This document shows, in pieces, positions 55,119-64,000 of a DNA stretch of 64,000 nt. Every line of letters begins with the position of its first letter. The stretch's first letter is position 1. A program made the translations under genes and the position numbers. This DNA comes from Hygrocybe punicea. Lineage: Eukaryota; Basidiomycota; Agaricomycetes; Agaricales; Hygrophoraceae. The notes under the pieces were generated by a model. That model was given only the letters and a program-made list of their open reading frames with translations, made no database searches and was not told where the DNA came from. Location: positions 2,294,001 to 2,358,000 of the forward strand of contig OY744463.1 of NCBI GenBank assembly GCA_963556145.1, in the 5' to 3' direction.

Positions 55119-57389
55119 ATGTCTTTGACCCAGTTCAAATTGTCAAAGCCAGGTGGCCTCACACGTCGTCTCACGTTCTCCGGCAGACCTTCGTGGTTCG
55201 CACTTTCGTCCAGGATCGGAGAGCTCTATGAGATTCCCATTGACAAGATCGCAGTATCCTACATCGACAATGATGGCGACGAGGTCACATTGAGCTCGGA
55301 AGAGGAACTTCGGGAATTCTACGACACATCTCACCAGCTACCGATTAAATTTGGTGTCCAGGATCTGAGGTCTCTTCGTAGCTCTTACTACGAGAGCTCA
55401 AAGGCGTTGCCAGATACTCCCCATACCAGAAGCAACCTTCGAAACACTTTCGGCGGGGTATTTGACATTGAAGATGACTGGCAGCTCCCAGCTTTTGGAG
55501 CCTTTAGGCGAGACACCATACCCGAAAGCCCCCACGCATTTCTGGAAGTAGTCGAGAGTGACGTTACTGGCATCTCCGAGCCATCGGAAGCTGGTTCTCA
55601 CAAGTCGAACGGTCCAGCTTTGGTCGATCTTTCCACTCAGAGCCAAAACAAAGGCAAAGGAAAGACATACGAACCAAGCTTGACCGATACAATCTCTTCC
55701 ACCGGGTCTGTTCTCGCAGAGGACGCACCCCCGAAGCCTCCCGTCCATGTATATGACATCAACTCCCGTGAGCAGAAGAAAGCGGAGTCCCAGGCGTCCA
55801 CTCCCGTGCCCATTACTCCCACTTCCCACTCCCCTGACCGCAAAGTCGTGCATGGCCCGACTGAAAGCACACCGAAAGCCGCAATTCAGTCACTTAATGC
55901 TGGAGGTGCCGAAGAAACCGTTCCGGATCCTCCTCTTCCCTCTCTCGATACGGCGCCCACTCAAACGCCCATCCCGTCACTTTCTCATGATGTAGCCACT
56001 CTACTGGATACCTTGGCCAGGGTATTCTCCTCACACCCAGAGGTGTCTGAAGTTATTCGTAATATTGTTCGTAACGCTACCAGCGGCGATTACTGGCATG
56101 CTCATCGCCAAGCTATCGCAAGTGCTGCAGAAGAGATAGCTCGAACGGCGCAAGAAGGGACAAGGGCCCCTGAGGAAGCCCGTCGCATCGCAGAAGTTGA
56201 AGCTGGCAGGAGGGTTGCCGCGGCTTTGGGAGAAATATTTCGCATGTTCTCTGGCATGACAGGTCGTGATGAGGTTGATGCTACCTTTGCCGCAAACATA
56301 GCACCTGCTCCAGTCGTCCCTGAAGATTCTGTAACGCCTCGCCCTGAAGCGGCTAAAGTGGAGCCTCCCCTTCCGCCGCCTCCGCCACCAGTCGCTCCCG
56401 GGTCATCATCATGGCACGCGGGTGATGGACCGTTTGGTTGGGGTGCTCCACCACCGATTCCACAATTCGCTAGCTGGCCTCGACCACCCTTTTTACCACC
56501 TCGGGGTGGGTCTTGGTGGAACCCAGTGCCTCCGCTTCCGCCCCCCCATATGCCCCCTCCGGTGCTGCCGTACCCTGGACCCCCTCCTCCCCCGCCTCCG
56601 CCCCCTCCACCTCCGCCCCCACCGGGACCACCACCGCCTCCTGGAGGTTGGACCGATACGACGGATGTGCGACCTCCGTTCGATAATCCGTCCGGACTAA
56701 CCGATCAGGAGTTGAAAGTTAAACTCGAACTTGCCAAACAGAAATATAAAGCGGAGAAGGAACTGTATCGCTTGCAGCGTGAAGAGCGCCGGAAGGATAG
56801 AGAGCGCAAAAGGAATCGGATCGTGGATGGGTAAGTGTGTTGGTCGTGATCAAGTTTTCCACAATGAATTTATTTTACATGGTTAGTACGGAAGAAACTG
56901 GAAGAGCCGTCAAGAAATTCGAAGGTGCAAACCCCTTGGAAGTCGCCGAACCTGCCATGCAAATAGTCAGCAATGCGCGAGGCCCATATCCGCAATTGGA
57001 GATGGTTAGTGTTCCTGCCAAGCGGAATCGTGAGTTGGGCGGTCCGTCTGGTCGGCGGAACCCTCTTGCTCAATCCTCCGAGGACGATGGAGAAGCAGGA
57101 GCAATTCTACGAATCACGAAGAGGCTTGCCGATGTTAATATATTCATTTCTGAGACTCGTGTTGTTCAAGGCTGACTTGCATTGCCAGATGGGTTTTATG
57201 ACCAAAGCATACCCTACCATTCCGAGTCGCATTAAGGCCCAGATGCCACCCAACAATTTCAACAAGGATGTTGAGGATGATATCGTGACTACCATGCTTG
57301 AGGAGCTGCTCGCAATGTCACCTAAGCCTCCTGCCGCGTCTGGCTCTGGGTTGAGAAAGGATCGAGATATTCCCGGCGCGTGGCATTAG
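55119..57389 (+). CDS. PB1- and UBA-like-domain protein with polyproline tract
   Basis: No characterised orthologue is recognised. The start at 55119 gives MSLTQFKLSKPGGLTRRLTF and a PB1 domain over about residues 1-85: a basic N-terminal strand (RRLTF) and the OPCA acidic motif DNDGDEVTLSSEEELREF. A long disordered region follows, then FSSHPEVSEVIRNIVRN helices, an Ala/Glu-rich coiled stretch, and a Pro-rich block with an uninterrupted run of about fifteen prolines near 56575-56625. A charged helix (KLELAKQKYKAEKELYRLQR) precedes the first intron at about 56831. The last exons give RITKRLADMGFMTKAYPTI with EDDIVTTMLEELL, which looks like a UBA domain (MGF motif). The stop is at 57387-57389. 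PB1 plus UBA is the frame of p62/NBR1-type autophagy receptors, but I see no ZZ zinc finger. An ATG at 55056 is possible but lies outside the PB1 domain. Confidence 0.78.
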
Positions 57390-58119
57390 GTTTTCAGGAA
57401 GGGGGTAAGATAATGAGGACTGTAGTGATATACTGATATTTTTTTTACGCTTCCCGTTTGTACGAATACGACAGGTCTGATTATGTTTTCAGCTGGTACA
57501 GAAGCGTTGTACATGTATGTCTATTATCAATTTATTGCACCGTTGGCAGAAACGGTTTTATCAAAGGCGTGAAAATTTCCATGTAGTCCGCATTGGGAAC
57601 ACTGCAGTAAGGTTACCACGTGACCGAATTCGTCAGCGGATCCCGGACCGGCTCACCGTTTGCTTTGGCCGTGTTCTTTTGTCTGATGACGAGGAGAAAA
57701 TCCTCAAGTGACTCGGCCGGTGCTGCGATTGCGACAGCTTGGCCTTCAGTTTGGATCGTCTCGTAATTGAAATTCCTTCACAGTGGTGAACACCATTCCA
57801 GGTGACCTCAGTAACGCTGAAAATCAGGCAGAGACATGGCCCTACTTCAAGTTCATTGGGCCACCTTCAGGCTGCCAAGTTATTGTCGGTGATGATTATG
57901 GACGTTCGCGATGTTTTCGGCTTAGAAAACGTTGGCCCAGGCCATCGGTATAAATGGCGAAGATTTTGAACCAACCGTGCCACTTTCCCCCTCTCATTTA
58001 CTCCCTTGCGTTGCTTGTTTGCATCCCGTCGTCTTCCTTCCAATTTCCGTTTATTGCATCTCGAAGGGTGCGCAGCCGTTGTCTATTCAGTGCATCTCCT
58101 CACTGAACGTAATTCGCAG
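57390..58119. other. Intergenic region with promoter of truncated F-box gene
   Basis: About 730 bases. It has a CACGTG E-box at 57617-57622 and a TATAAAT box at 57949-57955, 165 bases before the next ATG. Short open frames have no recognisable homology. Confidence 0.45.
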
Positions 58120-58794
58120 ATGGCGCATACACGGTCCGGAACTGTTCACAGCAATGCACCCCAGACTTGTGCCTGGGCTTCGCAGGGAGATATCGTTTCT
58201 GCGTGCCTTGCATCTAGGCAAGACTCGGAGCATCAACAACGAACAATGGAGCTGAAGGAGCTGCTCAGGCGACTTCCCGAGCCTCGATCGGACGATCCGG
58301 ACGTGTCCCAGACATTACGTCGTATTTCCAGAGGACTTCTGGATCGACTCCAGATGCTCCTATCTACAAAAAAGGGTTTGGCGCCTATACATTCCCAAAC
58401 CGAAAATTCCATTGTCAGCATACAAGTCGAGTTGGATCTGATATATTGGCGATTATTCCCCATCAACGACCTGCCGTCAGAGATACTCACCAACATCTTC
58501 CGCTTGCTTTCGTGGTCGGCCAATGTGGGGGTCAAATATCGTCTCTGGCTTACGTGGGTTTGCAGACATTGGCGGTCGGTCGCGATTTCGGACGTTAACC
58601 TCTGGGATGATATTTCTTTCCAAGACTTTCCGCCGTATGGGCGGGCATTTGCTTGGCTTGAAAGAGCTGGTACGGCGCCGCTGGACTTGCGCAACAACGA
58701 GCGAGATGAGTCATGGGGACACCATAAAGATGATGACAAGATCACCGGAAGAGATGTTTATGCTCCTGGGTTGCTGAAGAAACTGCCACAATAG
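58120..58794 (+). pseudogene. C-terminally truncated F-box paralogue
   Basis: The start at 58120 (MAHTRSGTVHSN) matches the start context of the intact paralogue at 59577 (both follow CAG and begin ATGGCGC). The protein of 224 codons carries LLRRLPEPRSDDPDVSQTLR, INDLPSEILTNIFRLLSWSA (F-box) and VGVKYRLWLTWVCRHWRSVA, the last identical to the neighbour. It runs in parallel with the neighbour through RAGTAPLDLR and NERDESWGH, then diverges at DVYAPGLLKKLPQ and stops at 58792-58794, where the neighbour continues for about 350 more residues of leucine-rich repeat-like sequence. It could be a decayed duplicate or a short F-box-only protein. A TATA box upstream suggests it may still be transcribed. 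Confidence 0.7.
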
Positions 58795-59576
58795 CATTAT
58801 AGATAGTAGTTACTGTCGGAACACAGGGCCGGGGGCTTCTGCACGTACACTTTTCAACGGTTTTGAAGCTTAAATGTTAACTTTGTTTCTATTAATGCTA
58901 TCACTGAAATTGATCCACAAGACGGATATAACCGAAGAATTCAAATTCCGACACATCCGCAAGGAGTGAACCTGTTCCTCGAATCTTCGAAGGTTATTTT
59001 ACAGCGTCATCAGTTATCACTACAAGGTGCAGCTGGCCTCGCTCGGGAACGTCCTGTATCTTTATCTGATTGTTCTACCAGGTTCCACAACCGTGAAAAC
59101 AGTCGCGCCGGAATATCATGACAGGCCGACCTCAGAATTCCCCCAGCCGGGGGTGGATGCCTTTTTTAAGCGTTTTGTTTTGGCCTGAAAGGCTGAAAAC
59201 AACATGACTTGGGCAAGGGCTTTTCGAGTCGGGCCGTGAAGTTGTGGGCGTCCATTTATCGACAAACAATGCGCAGATTTCCGGCGCCCACAAAGCCAAA
59301 CAACCGCTTTGCCCGACCCCATACGGTTGCCATCGATATGCCAGGTATGTCCTTTGAGTATAAGCGCCACTTTCGCTCTGTTAATCCCCACCGTTTTCTC
59401 ATTTTTTACCCGCTTCGTTATTTTTAGGCTTGCCCATTAATCCACGTTCTCCCATTTGCCTCAGTGTGCAATTGAACCAAGCGTCTCAGTTTGCGATTGA
59501 TATTCTCGAAACGTGTGCAACCAGTATCTACTCATTTACGTGAATCCATTTGACTGACATCCTGCCACTCGTACAG
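58795..59576. other. Intergenic region between F-box paralogues
   Basis: About 780 bases with no supported gene. One frame on the plus strand is open from 58867 to 59121 (84 codons) but has no ATG and no recognised domain. It is not clearly similar to the missing part of the truncated paralogue. A TATAAG sequence near 59359 may serve the downstream gene. Confidence 0.4.
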
Positions 59577-61385
59577 ATGGCGCCCAGACGTCCTCGAACT
59601 ATCCCTCGTCAGGGCTCCAGCATCACCCCCGATGTTTGGCAGTCACCGACTCAGCAACCCAATGCACCCTCAGTCAATGTACCCCACACTCATGCTTCCC
59701 GGGACAACTCCGTTACAGCAGAGCATGCAGCCGCTATGAGGCAAGCTCTCCGACAGGATTCAGAGACTAGCCAGCAAAAGTTGGTCAAGGATTATCTCGC
59801 TAAACAGCCCGAGCCTCCATTAGATGATGCGAGTCTGTCACAAGACGTTCGTACTCAGTCTGCAATGCTTCTGGACCAACTCCAGATGCTGTTATCAGCC
59901 AGAATGCGTTTGGCGCCTGCCATACATCGCCCAACAGAAAACTCCCTCGTTCATGTACGTTACAAATTGGAGGTGGTATATTGGAGATTTTTCCGCATCA
60001 ACGACTTGCCTCCGGAGATACTCGCCAACATCTTCCGCTTCGTTGCGTGGTCGACAGCCAAACCTGGTGTTGGCGTTAAATATCGCCTATGGCTTACGTG
60101 GGTTTGCAGACATTGGCGGTCAGTCGCGATTTCGGACTTTACCCTCTGGAATGCGATTTCTTTCTGGGACTTACCGCCGTATGAGCGGTCATTCACTTGG
60201 TTTGAAAGAGCTGGTACGGCGCCGTTGGACTTGCGCATCAACGAGCGAGATGAGTCATGGGGACACCGTGAAGAAGATCACAAGTTCTCGGGAAAGGAGA
60301 TGGAGGTGCTTCTAGACAGGTTGTTGACCAAACTGCCGCAGATTCGCATGCTCATAGTCATCGTTGACACTTGGCCACCTGCATTAGTGGTTCTCGATAA
60401 GTTTCAGCAAGTTGGGAATACCGGAGCAAGGATGAGCTTGGAGCGATTTGAACTTCATCGGGCGGGGACACCGTATGTGTGGATTGGGCCCGGTTACACA
60501 CCAGATGTTCATCGTAACCCCATCAAGTTGTTCGGTGGCGCGACGGTCCCATCGTTAAAATACCTTTGCCTCAATGGTATTCACATTGATTGGTTGAGGT
60601 CACCACTGTCAGATTTGACGACCCTTGACCTTAGACGAATGGCGTTAGAGGCTTCGCCCACAATCTCTCGGTTTCGGGAGATTCTCAACAATTGTCCCAA
60701 TCTTCACAAGCTGGCCCTTGATGGAGCGGGCCCTTCCTTGCGCCCGCCAAGCGCCGCCGGTCTTGAACCAATCATGCTTCCTCGCCTCAAGATTTTGGTG
60801 TTTGGGGACTTCAGCTTGCCGTATGCGCTCTTTGTCCTTGCGCAAATCAGGGCACCGCACGTCCGCGACATGACGCTGATGAACTTGAGCGGCGAGGATT
60901 ACGCGCCCTTCGTCACTGCGATGACTTCATGCTTCAGCAAAGTGCAGCTGTTGACCCTGTACACGTTCGAGGTTGATGATTCGCCGTTGAATCGAAGGAC
61001 ATTTGTCAAATGGCTGGAGTCAATGCCCTTGATCAGATATTTGAGGATCGCTCAGATCAAGCCGCACATGTTGGAAGCTTTTCTTCAAGTTTCTCATCAG
61101 ATTGATGACACACCCACCCAATCGAACTCAATCCCTACTTCTCCGCAACTTATATGTCCCAATCTTGACATCCTTGAATACCAAAGTGTGGACGCCGCCG
61201 ACATCGTGGCGTTTGGACTGCGACGGAAGGCTCTTGGTGTACCGTTGCGCAAAATATACGTCAACGCTCCATGGGTTAAATCTATAACCGAAAAACAACA
61301 GTTTGACCTCCGAAGTGTCTGCAAACTGTTCATCACGCCGCCGGGAGCGACTACGCCAGAGGAAGCCGATATCATGCGTGACTAG
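59577..61385 (+). CDS. F-box protein with leucine-rich repeat-like region
   Basis: This is an Agaricomycete-type F-box protein, presumably a substrate adaptor of an SCF ubiquitin ligase. The single intronless frame of 602 codons starts MAPRRPRTIPRQGSS. A helical lead-in (LLDQLQMLLSARMRLAP) precedes the F-box INDLPPEILANIFRFVAW at about residues 142-160, then GVKYRLWLTWVCRHWRSVAI. The remaining two thirds contain degenerate leucine-rich segments such as VPSLKYLCLNGIHI, LTTLDLRRMALEA, NCPNLHKLALDGAG, LPRLKILVFGDFSLPYALFV and SKVQLLTLYTFEV. The stop is at 61383-61385. A truncated tandem copy lies 0.8 kb upstream. ATG 59550 is in frame but lies before the ATG shared with the paralogue. Confidence 0.85.
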   Translation: MAPRRPRTIPRQGSSITPDVWQSPTQQPNAPSVNVPHTHASRDNSVTAEHAAAMRQALRQDSETSQQKLVKDYLAKQPEPPLDDASLSQDVRTQSAMLLDQLQMLLSARMRLAPAIHRPTENSLVHVRYKLEVVYWRFFRINDLPPEILANIFRFVAWSTAKPGVGVKYRLWLTWVCRHWRSVAISDFTLWNAISFWDLPPYERSFTWFERAGTAPLDLRINERDESWGHREEDHKFSGKEMEVLLDRLLTKLPQIRMLIVIVDTWPPALVVLDKFQQVGNTGARMSLERFELHRAGTPYVWIGPGYTPDVHRNPIKLFGGATVPSLKYLCLNGIHIDWLRSPLSDLTTLDLRRMALEASPTISRFREILNNCPNLHKLALDGAGPSLRPPSAAGLEPIMLPRLKILVFGDFSLPYALFVLAQIRAPHVRDMTLMNLSGEDYAPFVTAMTSCFSKVQLLTLYTFEVDDSPLNRRTFVKWLESMPLIRYLRIAQIKPHMLEAFLQVSHQIDDTPTQSNSIPTSPQLICPNLDILEYQSVDAADIVAFGLRRKALGVPLRKIYVNAPWVKSITEKQQFDLRSVCKLFITPPGATTPEEADIMRD

Positions 61386-61698
61386 TCAGGGCGGCGCATG
61401 TCAGTGACCAAAAATGTTTTCATGTTTGTCCAATACTTAGTACTTAGTTTTACATACTGCAATGCAATGCAAAATATTAATGCTTTTTGTGCTCTGACTG
61501 TTCCCTCCCGGTCACGTGTGGTCGCGTCGCGTCGCGTCCGACTCGGATTTAAATTTACGACAAGTCCCGTGCGCATTGGCATTGGTTGATATCCGCAACC
61601 CGTCACGGTCTTTCTCTACGTTCTACGTTCAACATTGCACCAAGTTATTATAATAGACATTTCCGATACCCGCAACGCCTTATACCACCACGACACCT
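61386..61698. promoter_or_regulatory. Upstream region of homeobox gene
   Basis: About 310 bases. It contains a CACGTG E-box at 61513-61518 followed at once by three and a half copies of GTCGC at 61521-61538 (GTCGCGTCGCGTCGCGTC). No clear TATA box; TTATTATAATAG lies at 61645-61656. Confidence 0.5.
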
Positions 61699-62681
61699 AT
61701 GCAACGATCGCCGTCAGTTTCATCCAGTTCTTCATTCTTGAGCTTCTCCACCGCCAGCGTCACCTCTAGTGTCACCAACGCCATTGGTTCCATCGCCTGT
61801 CCCGCCAAATTAATCACAAGAAAGCGCGTGTCGCCCGCTCAGTCCGCAGCTCTCAAGAAGATGTTCCAGGTCAAATCCCACCCGTCCAAGGAAGAACGCG
61901 TAGCTCTCGCGAATGAGGTCGGGATGTAAGCATCAACAAAAATTCCCCTGGCCGAGTTGAACTAATGTACACATACGGAAAAAGGGAATTGAAGGCTGTA
62001 ACAATCTGGTTTCAGAACAGGCGCCAGATTAACAAGAGACGTTCGCATTCTGCGAAGGAGAATGCTCCCCCCGATAACAAACCTAGACCGGCACGTATGG
62101 GCGGCTCATTCAAGTCAGCCTTGGTGAATAAAATGGCTCCACGCCCTCTCAAAGCTACCATATCTTTGGACCACATTGCCGGATTGTTTGAGCGTCCCTC
62201 AACGACTCCCAAGTATTCCCCCATTCCCCTTACGCCCCGTAGCACAAACCCCGCTCCGTCGACCGCCGTGGACAAATCAGAGCTCTGGAAACACATGCCC
62301 TCATCACCCATTGCGCCTCCTTCGTCCCCCTGTGCAGATACTGCACGCTTCTGCATCCTGCCCTCGCGCTCTAGGACGATGAAGTCCCTCGAGTGGGCGT
62401 GCGCTAGAGCGAGAATAGCACCAATGCGAGACGAGGACTCGGAACTTGTTCGTTTTTCTGGCCGCAATCCGTATCACTCTGACGGCACAGCCACGGATAC
62501 AGAGGAAGCTATCACCCCGGAGAGCAGTGTCGACTACTCTCTGATAAGTTCTGCCTCCAGTTGTGTTGGCGCTATCTCAAAGGGACAGGGAAACCAGAAG
62601 TTCTCCGACCCCATTGAGGTACATCCCTCCCATGAAGTGGAGGCAGCCATGCTTTTATTGGGCTTCAAGGCCCAACGGTAA
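61699..62681 (+). CDS. Homeodomain transcription factor (non-mating type)
   Basis: The protein has a canonical 60-residue homeodomain close to its N-terminus (about residues 41-98): RKRVSPAQSAALKKMFQVKS, HPSKEERVALANEVGM, then ELKAVTIWFQNRRQINKR. One intron (GTAAGC at 61927 to AAAAAG at 61985) splits the helix-3 codon for Met, and splicing restores a perfect homeodomain. The start at 61699 (MQRSPSVSSSSSFLSFSTA) gives a Ser-rich leader. The C-terminal ~200 residues are Ser/Pro-rich and end MLLLGFKAQR, with the stop at 62679-62681. The RKR...LKxMF...HPSxEERxALAxExGM form is that of fungal developmental homeobox regulators such as Schizophyllum hom1/hom2-class genes, not of HD1 or HD2. Which hom class it belongs to cannot be told by eye. 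Confidence 0.88.
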
Positions 62682-63069
62682 CAGGAACAGATAATGAAGA
62701 AAGGGTTGTATAGACATCATGGACAGACTTTTGGACGTCTTTACTGTTGTTTATTAAAGCATGGAGTCAGTCGTCCTGACCCCACTACATTTTCCAATAC
62801 AATTAGTAAGTAGATCCGCATTCATTCTCCCTCTATATTCCAGCAGGATAATAGACTTTTGCTTGAGAAATAGTTGCAATTTTTTATGGACCACATCTTG
62901 TAGAGTTTATCAAGCTCGAGTCTGGCAAGCATTATGATGACATGTAGTGGCGAGGGGGCCAAGTTGAGATTACGATAAATGCAACATGCGACATGCGTAA
63001 AATGATCTGTTGATGGCAAATGCAGGTGTTGAAACAAGAAGGATGAGAAATGTCGCCTGACCCCTTCAA
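62682..63069. other. Convergent intergenic region
   Basis: About 390 AT-rich bases between converging 3' ends. No supported gene. Confidence 0.45.
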
Positions 63070-64000
63070 TCATCCCATCGTGTTTTTCCTCTTTTTTCTC
63101 TTGTTTGTTGTTGTGGCCGCTGTCCTTGGTGATAGAGGTGGTGATGGCGCTAGTGTAGCAGATACACTGGGTGTCCTCGTTGTAGCCAATAAACCCGGCA
63201 CGGAGGTTTTGGGTAATGGAGTTATACCGTTTGGTTTCGGCGCCATGCCAGCAGCAACAGCAGGGTGGTGACCTGTCCCGTTTACTTTGGGTTGTGGCCC
63301 ACCATTGCTTTTACCTGCGGGTTGGAATACAGATGAAGGCAGCTTTGCTAGATTCATGCAACTTAGTAAAACGTAAGGAAAACACAAACAAAGGCATACG
63401 TTTCACCGTATGTTTCTTGAATAGATCGATGAAAATAGCCATCTCATCTCGGCTGACGATCCGCCTTGCCTTGGATCTGACTTCGAGCGTCGGATTAGTG
63501 CCTTCAATCTCCATATCAATATCCTCCTCATCGCCCTGTTCTGGCACCGCATTCCCATCAGTAAGCTCAAGATCTTCTTTCGGTCTCGTTTTCAGGAAAC
63601 TCTCCATTAGCGGGACGTAAAGCGATTCCAGGGGTGGTGTAAGATATGCGGGACGGTCAAAAATTCTAGCAACTTCTTTTCCAGTCCATGATCGAGACTG
63701 TGGTTCCGGCGCTTGTCTGGGCGATGTAACGTCAACGAAGGCAGATTTTCCGAAGATATCCTGGAACAGTGTTTTCTTTTGCCCCAATTGATCGCTGATG
63801 ATTTCTCTTGGCGAGGATCCTGTTTCTTCTGGTAACCAAACTTCGTCCCCAAAAAGGACAACTCTCCATGTCTTCGTAATACCCACAAGACTGAACGTCG
63901 ATATATTTGAAGAGGGTGATTGGGTCAGCGGGTACCAAATGATGCTGAGAAGCCCAAATGGGACGGTGTGTTTCCTCAGCACAATTGGAGACGAGGCACG
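63070..64000 (-). CDS. UTP17/NAN1 (WDR75)-like processome WD40 protein, C-terminus
   Basis: UTP17 is a WD-repeat subunit of the small-subunit processome, needed for pre-18S rRNA processing in the nucleolus. Only the C-terminal end is in the window; the frame is open at base 64000. Blocks are VPFGLLSIIWYPLTQ, SNISTFSLVGITKTWRVVLF (the closing beta-propeller strand), GQKKTLFQDIFGKSAFVD, IFDRPAYLTPPLESLYVPLM with ESFLKTR, an acidic stretch and IVSRDEMAIFIDLFKKHTVK. After an intron the last exon is basic and Pro/Thr-rich, ending TNKRKKRKNTMG with the stop at 63070, a typical nucleolar Lys tail. The ITKTWRVV plus FQDIFG pairing recalls the UTP17/WDR75 family; lacking the propeller, I hold this call moderately. 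Confidence 0.72.

Noticed and set aside
58006..58119. N-terminal extension of the truncated F-box gene
   Set aside because: The residues before MAHTRSG have no counterpart in the paralogue, whose ATG is in the same sequence context as 58120.

Overview
This window comes from the nuclear genome of a filamentous basidiomycete, most likely an Agaricomycete. The genes are dense and split by many introns of roughly 50-60 bases with GT-AG ends. Several families are typical of this class: a DUF6533-like membrane protein, small F-box proteins and an Agaricomycete seven-transmembrane family. The centre of the window carries a divergent HD2/HD1 homeodomain gene pair next to a mitochondrial intermediate peptidase gene, which is the standard layout of the homeodomain mating-type locus (matA, also called MAT-HD). 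Glycogenin, glycine dehydrogenase and Sec61-gamma genes, which often travel with this locus, are also present. All calls rest on reading the sequence and recalling family signatures; no database search was run. Spans run from start codon to stop codon and include introns.

Layout. 1-11.3 kb: ALG9 (cut by the left edge), a DUF6533-like 7TM protein, an F-box protein, an ADCK2/Cqd1-like mitochondrial kinase and glycogenin. 11.6-13.7 kb: two small lineage-specific genes, one an alanine-rich LEA-like protein with a CRE-type promoter element. 14.1-21.4 kb: the mating-type core (HD2 on the minus strand, HD1 on the plus strand, a 147-base shared promoter, then MIP). 21.6-29.6 kb: a conserved nuclear protein, a FAM32A homologue, TMEM115 and COG1. 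30.3-38.8 kb: a 7TM GPCR-like protein, Sec61 gamma, a 778-residue PPR-type protein and glycine dehydrogenase. 39.2-46 kb: an ARMH3-like protein, RSC9 and a CoA-dependent acyltransferase. 46.7-54.9 kb: a GDP-fucose transporter-like gene divergent from an O-fucosyltransferase-like gene, then a ketopantoate reductase, an AT-rich gap and an aldo-keto reductase. 55.1-64 kb: a PB1/UBA protein, a truncated and an intact F-box paralogue in tandem, a third homeobox gene and the C-terminal end of a UTP17/WDR75-like ribosome-biogenesis gene.

How it fits together. HD1 and HD2 proteins from different mates form the heterodimer that starts dikaryon development; the other genes are mostly housekeeping genes locked in synteny. 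Several serve the secretory pathway (ALG9, SEC61G, TMEM115, COG1, the GDP-fucose transporter and its neighbouring fucosyltransferase-like gene). I see no transposon, CRISPR array, rRNA or convincing tRNA. The observations most worth a second look are HMG-box-type sites in the HD1/HD2 promoter, the divergent GDP-fucose transporter/O-fucosyltransferase pair, the PB1-polyproline-UBA protein that resembles an autophagy receptor without a ZZ finger, and a non-mating homeobox gene about 43 kb from the mating pair.
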